A stretch of DNA of 13,226 nt from Larix sibirica (Eukaryota > Streptophyta > Pinopsida > Pinales > Pinaceae), in the NCBI GenBank assembly GCA_004151065.3, contig NWUY0300097368.1:6637-19862 (forward strand). Reading direction: 5' to 3'. The position numbers and the translations under genes are program-made. The notes beneath the pieces are model-generated. The model made no database searches, had not been told where the DNA came from, and saw only the letters and a list, made by a program, of their open reading frames with translations. Below are positions 7,977-13,226 of the stretch, one piece after another (position 1 is the first letter of the stretch; each line of letters starts with the position of its first letter).

Positions 7977-8712
7977 TTTTTACCCTTCCTAGGGGCTGGT
8001 CTACTAAGGACACCGAGAATTGTTTGCTGTCGTCCAGAAATAATCTCCTTCCCATCTTCATATTTAGCTAGTTCTACGTGATGTTTGCAACCTCTTGTAT
8101 TCACCGATGCTGAAGTTAGAGTGGAGAAGATTCCATAGGATTGCCCGAGAGCTTGTCCCGAAGCTCTTGATTGTGATATAGTCAAGTATTTCTTCGAAAA
8201 TGAGAGCACGTAATATGTGATTTTATAGTATTTCCACTTTACTCTTTTGTCGTGAAAGTCTCTTCAGTGTCCTCCGAAGATTTCCACTGAGAGGGAGGGG
8301 AGGGAGTATCACTGTTGCTATGAATGATAAAAGGTCCAGTAGTAGTATTTTATGGACCTTCATCTGGAATCACCTGGATTAGTTTATTTCCCTTATCTAT
8401 ATCTGGTCCCGAGGAGTCATCCGAGTGGGAGGAAAACCCCTTCGAAGAAAGGAAATTACATTCCAAAATCTTGATTTTTTTGATAATAGAGAAGTTCCCT
8501 TGGCCAACTCTTTAAGATCCTTGCATTTTCTATATGAAGTTTTGAGTATTTTTGATCCATTGACTCTGCCTCCCTCTTCCTCTTCTGAACATTGGAGAGG
8601 GATTCTGCCCCTTCCTCTTCTGAACATTGGAGAGGGATTCTGCCCCAAAATCAGATGGTCTTAAAACCAAATGAGTGCCTCAGGATTGGTTCCAGTGAAC
8701 ATGATTGTAGTC
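7973..8712 (-). pseudogene. LINE-1 ORF1, C-terminal part, degenerate
   Basis: Plant LINE ORF1 encodes an RNA-binding chaperone-like protein. Only its C-terminal low-complexity part seems to be present, and I recognise no zinc knuckle or DUF4283 core. The last open stretch starts at 8209 and ends ...RPAPRKGKK with a TGA at 7975-7973. Further upstream one frame gives IPDEGP, a stop, then NTTTGPFIIHSNSDTPSPPS and SSEDTEETFTTKE, a Ser/Thr/Glu-rich stretch. A 35-bp tandem duplication at 8577-8646 breaks the frame. The ORF1 identity rests on position directly before ORF2 and on the overlapping stop and start. The N-terminal part is displaced by LINE-2, which begins at 8713. Confidence 0.55.
8577..8646. 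repeat. 35-bp exact tandem duplication in LINE-1 ORF1
   Basis: The 35-base unit TTCCTCTTCTGAACATTGGA...GATTCTGCCCC is repeated exactly (8577-8611 and 8612-8646). It is not a multiple of three and so shifts the ORF1 frame. Exact identity in an otherwise decayed element suggests a recent event. Confidence 0.95.
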
Positions 8713-9039
8713 TTTTTTTTAACCAAGGAAAACACATATTTTTATTCACATTTAAACCAAATAATAACTTTTGGTGTTGCTGCACTTACAAAAAAAAGTC
8801 CATAGACCTTCCAAAAGGGAGGTCATCTTATATGTGTTTCTCATATAATCACATTCTTCCATAGGTTGGAGAAAATACAACAATCCCATCATACGGGCCT
8901 TATAGAGAATCATTGTTATGTTATCATCATAACTGACATATTATGTATATTAAAAGAAGCACATAATTAAAAGTTGTTCAATAAACATTGTCTTGTAATC
9001 GACATTTGTCTAGAAACAAATTCTTGAGCCATAACATGA
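8713..9039 (-). other. LINE-2 3' tail and poly(A)
   Basis: No coding signal is visible on the minus strand after the RNase H relic. The stretch ends in T8 (8713-8720) on the plus strand, that is A8 on the element's strand, as expected for a LINE terminus. A second T/A-rich patch (AAAAAAAA near 8789 on the plus strand) has the wrong polarity to be the tail. Confidence 0.55.
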
Positions 9040-10100
9040 TTTTCATGTGGAAGTAAACCATCCTTAGAAATATTGTCAGCAACCTAGTTTAGTTCCCTAA
9101 AGATGTGTGCGAACTATAGTGGAGTAAATTGTCCAATAATCCGCTTCAACTGAACAACAATAAGAGAAAGGTTAATATGATGAAGCGATATATTATCATT
9201 CATCTAATTAATGACAAGTCTTGAATCCCCAAATAGCTAAAAAGTTCTAAGATGTTTATCCCAAGCAATTTTTAAAAGAAAGAATAATGCCATGAGTTCT
9301 CCATAGTTGTTTTTGCCACTTCCCCCATTGGATTTTACATAGTAGTACAGATTATTTGAAAGACGTGAAACAAATACCAACCCACACATCATGTTGTTGA
9401 TTTCCCCATCAAAATAACTTGATGAAAATAATCGATCCACTTATATTTCCCCAACCAAATGGGGATTTTTTTGAATAAATAAAGAATGGAAGAATGAGAT
9501 AAATGCTGGAGACTAGGATGATGTCTTAAAGGATGTGATAAAATTTTCCTCAAAAAGTAAAGATTTTTGGGATAATTAGATCCTCCACAGTACTAAAAAG
9601 CGAAAGGCATGTATCTCCTTAAGTCCACTAAAATTAAACCAGTGGAGTAAACGATCACCGAGAGTGTTTTGCTGCCATAAAATAGGATTTTTTAACTGAT
9701 ATGATAATTCATGCCATACATTTTTGGAATATAAGCATCCAAGAAAAGATGATCTTTCGTCTCCTCCCCACTTTGACATAGAATACAAAATCATGTACCC
9801 TATATATTTATTTTTAGCAACATCTCCTAGGTCATCACTTTACTAGTGATGACACACCACATGAAAAGTTTGGTTTTTTTAGGGGCTTGGGATTTCCATA
9901 GCTTACTCCACCACCAAGTTGCCTCACTAGAACAAGGACTAACCAGAGCAGCATTTCCAAGTTTGGTAGAATATGTACCAACTATCACATTCCTTCCCCA
10001 AATATTTTCATCATATTCATGAGAAAGTCTTGTGTGCATCCTCTCCAAAGGAGTAAAATTCTTCCAAATTGAATCCCTATTTTCAACTTAACCCAAGTCT
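9040..10100 (-). pseudogene. LINE-2 ORF2 C-terminus: zinc-binding region and RNase H
   Basis: The first part reads DSIWKNFTPLERMHTRL, GTYSTKLGNAAL and WWWSKLWKSQAPKKTKLFMW (near 9915-9860). A zf-RVT-like CILCQSGEETKDHLFLDC and LYSKNVW follow, then LKEIHAFRFLVLW (about 9590). The RNase H part gives YFDG (first Asp), GGSGKNNYGELMALFFLLK (Glu), LFGDSRLVIN (Asp), FAHIFRELN and VADNISKDGL (last Asp). Stops fall between motifs, including one in the linker before LFGDS and others near 9210 and 9090, but all four acidic positions typical of RNase H are kept. It follows directly on the pre-RT linker because the RT has been lost upstream. Confidence 0.8.
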
Positions 10101-10135
10101 TCAACACTATCTAGTCCCTTGCTTCCAATCAAGTA
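10095..10135 (-). other. junction of the deleted RT domain in LINE-2
   Basis: Within a few tens of bases the protein text changes from the box that precedes RT (LEARD, near 10125) to the linker that precedes the zinc-binding region (VENRDSIW, near 10090). In LINE-1 the equivalent boxes are separated by over 1.5 kb of RT. The exact breakpoint needs alignment with an intact relative. Confidence 0.6.
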
Positions 10136-11197
10136 CCAATGCTTTTGATGCAGTAATCTTTATCCTTATCTAATAACAACTTATTCCTCTTTGCTTCCAA
10201 TGCTTTAAGATCCTTCAAAACCCCTTCATTGTACAAACCCTATCTTACTAAATATAGATCTTCCAAGGATTATTCAGCCTTAGAAATTTGAGAATCTCTA
10301 TTCATATACCTTTCCCTATACCTTTCCACCACCTTTTCCTTGACGATCTTAGAGAGAGTGAAAATTGCTCACATGATTGACGAATCTAGGTTAGGATTAT
10401 ATCTAATCCAATTATCCCTGACCAAAGATTAAAATTCTACCTCAACAGACTAGGCAAGATTAAACCTGAAGGGAGATCTGGGTTTTTGGTTTAAGAATGT
10501 CTAGCTATATCCAAATAGGAAAGTAGTCAGAACATCCAGTCAGTCCTATCCAAGACCTGTGGATTTCAATTATTTGTAAGAGACCTTCATGGACTAAAAA
10601 AATTGTAGTTTTTTTGCAACAAAATCCACTCCAACTCTATTATTTACCCAAGTAGGCCTTAATTGGATTGAATCAACATTCACCCAACCAACATATTCAA
10701 AATTAACCAAAAAAACTTTGCCAAGTTGTCATGTCTAGAGTTTACCCCCATACCTCCCTACTACCCGAGGTTAGATTTAAATCCCCCCGTATCACCATAT
10801 TAGTTGTTTGGAGACACTGAGAGCTAAGAACGCCTGCCCAAAAATACTACCTTCCTTCATATGTCCTATAATATTCAACAAAGTCATAGATATATTCAAA
10901 CTCTTAACAAAGAATTTGGTACAAATACTTGAATAAAGAGAAAAAGAGTTTATCAAAGAAACCTTTGAGCTCCAACTAGTTATTATAACTCCTGAAAGAC
11001 CTACTGAATCAATGGCTAGGAATTACCAACCCCCAAATGTTTTATGAGTTCACCGACCAAGGGTCAACCTTACCCATCGTTTCTTGTATTATCAAGCTAT
11101 TTGGATTATCAACCTCTATTAATATCTTAAGGTATAATTTCTTGGCTTATCCCCTAAGGACCCTAATATTTAGAGAAAGTATCTTCTTGGGGAAGCC
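10110..11197 (-). pseudogene. LINE-2 ORF2 N-terminus: endonuclease and pre-RT linker
   Basis: On the minus strand GFPKKILSLNIR (near 11190-11155) marks the endonuclease start (family: SWNVRG), followed by LIEVDNPNSLIIQETMG (catalytic Glu near 11080). Later are FLAIDSVGLSGVIITSW, NIIGHM and VIRGDLNLTS (GDxN near 10780). The terminal motif is GCSDYFPIWI (near 10520), where the family has SDH, so the His is replaced by Tyr. The linker reads FRFNLA, a stop, SVEVEF, then KEKVVERYRERYMNRDSQI, LKDLKALEAKRNKLLLDKD and SIGT-stop-LEARD, equivalent to the SRATWLEAGD box just before RT. Stops and frame changes are many. Confidence 0.75.
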
Positions 11198-11330
11198 TTC
11201 AGAGGGACATGTCCTTCTCTAAGAACCCCTGTGATGAGATTTTGTTTACACAATTGGTTAGTTTCCTTCACAAATCCTTGTGCAATTTTGATGGATGAAT
11301 CTTGATCAATAGATACGGGTGTTCCTTCTT

Positions 11331-11759
11331 TTAGAGAGTCTGACCCCATACCTCAACAAAGGATTTTTCAAATAACAGACCCTTCTTGGGATGTAAATGG
11401 TAATGGCCATTTCCCATATTTAGACGAACATAAGAGCTTTGACTCCGAATATACTTCAAATCTTTTTTCTCAGACTCCCTAGACTCAAAGTCACCAGAAA
11501 GGTTCACTGGGTGGTTCTTTATGCAAATGGGGACATAAGGTAGTTTAGACCCTTTTAGTGGCCTTCCCCATTTTCTTTTCAGGAGGATATTTGAGACATG
11601 AATCACACAGTCAGTCCCCTTCACCTCGTTTTCATTAGAATTAGAAGAAGAATGGGAGGAAATAAGCTTACCTAGGAGGTATTTTGTATCAGAAGACGGC
11701 AAATGTTTTTCCTCCAGACTCAGAGAGGAGGTTGAAATCCTTGGAATCCTTTGACCCAT
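11331..11759 (-). pseudogene. LINE ORF1-like C-terminal fragment
   Basis: An open stretch of 142 codons runs from the edge of the LTR to TAA at 11333-11331. It contains a Ser/Asn/Glu-rich segment (SSHSSSNSNENEVKG) and the basic LLKRKWGRPLKGSKLP, similar to the basic GRP-type linkers seen in plant LINE ORF1 proteins. I recognise no enzymatic motif. Its ATG at 11759 coincides with the LTR junction, so this is probably not the true start; the gene is cut by the LTR. It lies about 130 bases before the LINE-2 endonuclease, which suits the end of LINE-2 ORF1. It could instead be a displaced part of LINE-1 ORF1. Confidence 0.5.
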
Positions 11760-11952
11760 TGTTGTGGTGTCTTCTATACAAAGAGAGGTCCCAAGCTAGC
11801 AATCAAGGGAATCAACATATCTCCAATCAAAAACTTTTTACACTCTAATCCACCCTTGGTAGGACATGGTTATGAGAAGAGTTAATCCCCACTCCTTGTT
11901 GATCCAAATCTCATAGAGAAAGAGCATTGAACCCAAGGGAATGCTTCTCAAC

Positions 11953-11958
11953 TTTATT
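11953..11958 (-). terminator. AATAAA polyadenylation signal in the LTR
   Basis: AATAAA on the minus strand lies about 135 bases after the TATA-like box, a suitable place for the poly(A) signal that ends the R region. Motif and position are the only evidence. Confidence 0.4.
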
Positions 11959-12091
11959 CACTCAAACCTTATTAATGAGAGGCTTCAAGTGATAACAATA
12001 AGGAGAGAAATTTAGACAAAAAAGTAAAGAAACTCAAGAAGTGGCAGAAACGGTGAGAGCCAAAATTGATTGTATATTCACAAATAGATTA

Positions 12092-12100
12092 CATTTATAG
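12092..12100 (-). promoter_or_regulatory. TATA-like box in the LTR U3
   Basis: CTATAAATG on the minus strand (plus strand CATTTATAG) lies about 145 bases into the LTR, a usual place for the promoter. Transcription would start about 25-35 bases further on, near 12060-12070. This is inferred from motif and position only. Confidence 0.45.
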
Positions 12101-12243
12101 TACCGTTTTACCCTTAACCACCTATAACCATCCACCACATAATGGTACTCATAACTAAGTGCATAGTAATTTAGGATAGACACTATATTCTAAGATGCAC
12201 TTTAGGTGGTCTAAGACTTAGGATTAGGAGAATAATGCTAACA

Positions 12244-12252
12244 GTCCCCCCC
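12244..12252 (-). other. polypurine tract beside the LTR
   Basis: AGGGGGGGAC on the minus strand contains G7 and immediately precedes TGTTAG. A polypurine tract at this place primes plus-strand DNA synthesis in LTR retrotransposons. It fixes the orientation: the internal region lies to the right and the LTR to the left. Confidence 0.6.
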
Positions 12253-13226
12253 TTAACTGAAAGTCCCTATCAGCTAGGAAAAAATGACTAGTGTGAAGAC
12301 TTATAACATATCCAAGTCTTCAACCTATAACCCATGGTGTAAAACCTCATGATTGTCGATGAAGACATGTTTGAAAAAATGTCAAAAGTGGATGCCTAAA
12401 CCAAGTATAAAAAACTCACTATGAAACAAATGAGATAGATAACCTATAGGTTTTCATTGAAGTGAACCCATAACCGATGAGAGCAAACCTTGACGAGCAC
12501 AAAGCACAAATGCAGAAGAATGAGTTCTCCTCTGCTAGATCTGAAGATAATCCCTATAAAGTCTGAAGACTACCAGGTAAACAAATAACTTCATAAAACT
12601 GCTCTTAGAAATCGACACATAAAAAACCGTCAAATAACTACTTGACAAAAATAAGTTTTGAATGGCATCCGAAACCTACCACTCCATAAAATCCAGTGAA
12701 TAGTAAATTAGGTGAATCATTGGTACTACCTCAAATCCAAAAAAAACTGTGAATAGAAAACCAAACTGTTAATCAAAATGTTGAATTGCCATCAAATTGT
12801 CAAACCACCATCAAAGTCACATGGTGATTGACATCCATCAAATGCCAAAATGTGGCAAGTCATCCATCCATATCCACCAAAATAACTATCGAATCAACAA
12901 AAGTTCCAAGTACTGAACCATCTCGATGAAATTCCAGTGAAGGTCAAATTGACCAATCCAAATCATCAAATCCATTAGCATGCATAAATTCTAACCATCT
13001 TGAATAAACCATAATCCATAGTCTATTAGCAAAATCAATCCAAAAATAAACCAACTTGAATAAACCATAATAACCTATAAGCGTTAAAGATAATCTTGTA
13101 TCCATAAACCTATAATCAATCTTATGTATCCACCTATCATCTGGAATCCTCAATTACGTCCTAAAATATTAATCATCAATCATGTCCTATAAATCATCCT
13201 TTCTAAACCATAGTCCATAAAAATCA
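12253..13226 (-). other. non-coding internal region of the LTR element
   Basis: Almost 1 kb next to the polypurine tract shows no gag or pol motif on either strand. The minus-strand open frame at 13153-12944 has no family likeness. The sequence is AT-rich and repeats words such as AAACCATAATCC and AACCTATAA. Either pol ends outside the window or the element is a non-coding (LARD-like) form. Confidence 0.45.
12999..13071. repeat. 17-bp direct repeat, 56-bp spacing
   Basis: CTTGAATAAACCATAAT occurs at 12999-13015 and again at 13055-13071. Related words (AAACCATAGTCCATA) recur at the window end (13206-13219), so this is a loosely repeated tract. Confidence 0.8.

Larger units (their letters stand above)
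3483..8712 (-). mobile_element. LINE-1: plant L1-type non-LTR retrotransposon
   Basis: This is a long minus-strand LINE. In its own 5' to 3' order it carries the end of ORF1 (8712-7973), then ORF2 with endonuclease (7976 to about 6990), RT (about 6960-5100), zinc-binding region (about 4850-4580) and RNase H (about 4380-3900), then a roughly 380-base 3' tail. The domain order is that of plant L1-clade elements with an added RNase H. The 3' end is put at the T7 run 3483-3489, a short poly(A) on the element's strand; this is inferred. The 5' part is interrupted at 8712 by LINE-2. Many stops and frameshifts make it inactive. Confidence 0.85.
8713..11759 (-). mobile_element. LINE-2: RT-deleted plant LINE inserted in LINE-1
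   Basis: This is a second minus-strand plant LINE. From its 5' side it has an ORF1-like piece (11759-11331), endonuclease (about 11197-10505), the linker before RT (10505 to about 10110), then directly the zinc-binding region (about 10090-9560), RNase H (about 9440-9040), a 3' tail of about 320 bases and a T8 run at 8713-8720 (its poly(A)). The RT palm is absent. Its 3' end falls inside the ORF1 part of LINE-1, so it is the younger insertion. Its 5' side is cut at 11759/11760 by the LTR element. A clear target-site duplication was not found. Confidence 0.75.
11760..12243 (-). mobile_element. candidate LTR (484 bp) of a minus-strand retrotransposon
   Basis: On the minus strand the segment begins TGTTAGCATTATTCTCC (12243 downward) and ends CCACAACA at 11760, giving TG...CA ends with TGTT/AACA symmetry. 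Directly upstream on that strand is a purine tract containing G7, as expected before a 3' LTR. It also has a TATA-like CTATAAATG and an AATAAA. The matching 5' LTR would be to the right of the window, so the length is a prediction. The superfamily cannot be set from this piece; no pol is visible. Confidence 0.6.

Noticed and set aside
8700-8712. Target duplication of LINE-2: CATGATTGT at 8700-8708 also occurs near 12349
   Set aside because: Nine bases only, and the second copy lies beyond the LTR inside its internal region, which does not fit the proposed nesting; probably chance.
7893-8864. Several plus-strand open frames (7893-8081, 8324-8515, 8425-8664, 8592-8864)
   Set aside because: They are antisense to the LINE-1 ORF1/ORF2 reading or cover the 35-bp duplication; none has a recognisable domain.
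11037-11222. Plus-strand 61-codon open frame
   Set aside because: Antisense to the LINE-2 endonuclease start, where SLNIR and QET motifs are clear.
12999-13226. Telomere-like repeat tract
   Set aside because: The repeated words resemble AAACCATA, not the plant telomere unit CCCTAAA.
1-13226. tRNA, rRNA or other host gene
   Set aside because: No tRNA-like A/B boxes with cloverleaf, no rRNA-like sequence and no host protein frame were recognised by eye; a dedicated scan was not possible.

Overview
The window looks like nuclear DNA of a seed plant with a large, transposon-filled genome. It is AT-rich and contains only plant-type mobile elements, all decayed: Ty1/copia, plant L1-type LINEs with a C-terminal RNase H, and a CACTA-type relic. 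A conifer or other gymnosperm is a reasonable guess from this style of old nested elements, but nothing here fixes the species. I found no intact host gene, RNA gene, CRISPR array or bacterial feature.

Layout from left to right. About 119-1600 (+) is a copia pol relic (end of the integrase-RT linker, RT, RNase H) with stops and a compensated double frameshift. Its 3' end, polypurine tract and presumed LTR start are carried in a 251-bp tandem duplication (1564-2065). About 2500-3275 (+) is a heavily decayed relic whose last part resembles DUF4216, an accessory domain of CACTA (En/Spm) transposases. About 3483-8712 (-) is a long plant LINE, here LINE-1: 3' tail with small tandem repeats, RNase H, zinc-binding region, RT, endonuclease and the end of ORF1. 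Its ORF1 stop and ORF2 start overlap as ATGA.

About 8713-11759 (-) is a second LINE, LINE-2, in the same orientation and apparently inserted into ORF1 of LINE-1. It keeps endonuclease motifs, the zinc-binding region and RNase H, but the whole RT palm is missing at a junction near 10.1 kb. At 11760-12243 (-) is a candidate LTR of a third element, with TG...CA ends, TATA-like and AATAAA signals and an adjoining G-rich polypurine tract at 12244-12252. Its left end abuts LINE-2 ORF1-like sequence. The last ~1 kb (12253-13226) would be the internal, non-coding 3' part of that LTR element.

The proposed history is LINE-1 first, LINE-2 into LINE-1, then the LTR element into LINE-2. None of these elements can make a full protein now. 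The interest lies in the nesting, the specific lesions and a few small repeats, not in a new functional system. Coordinates of decayed domains are approximate.
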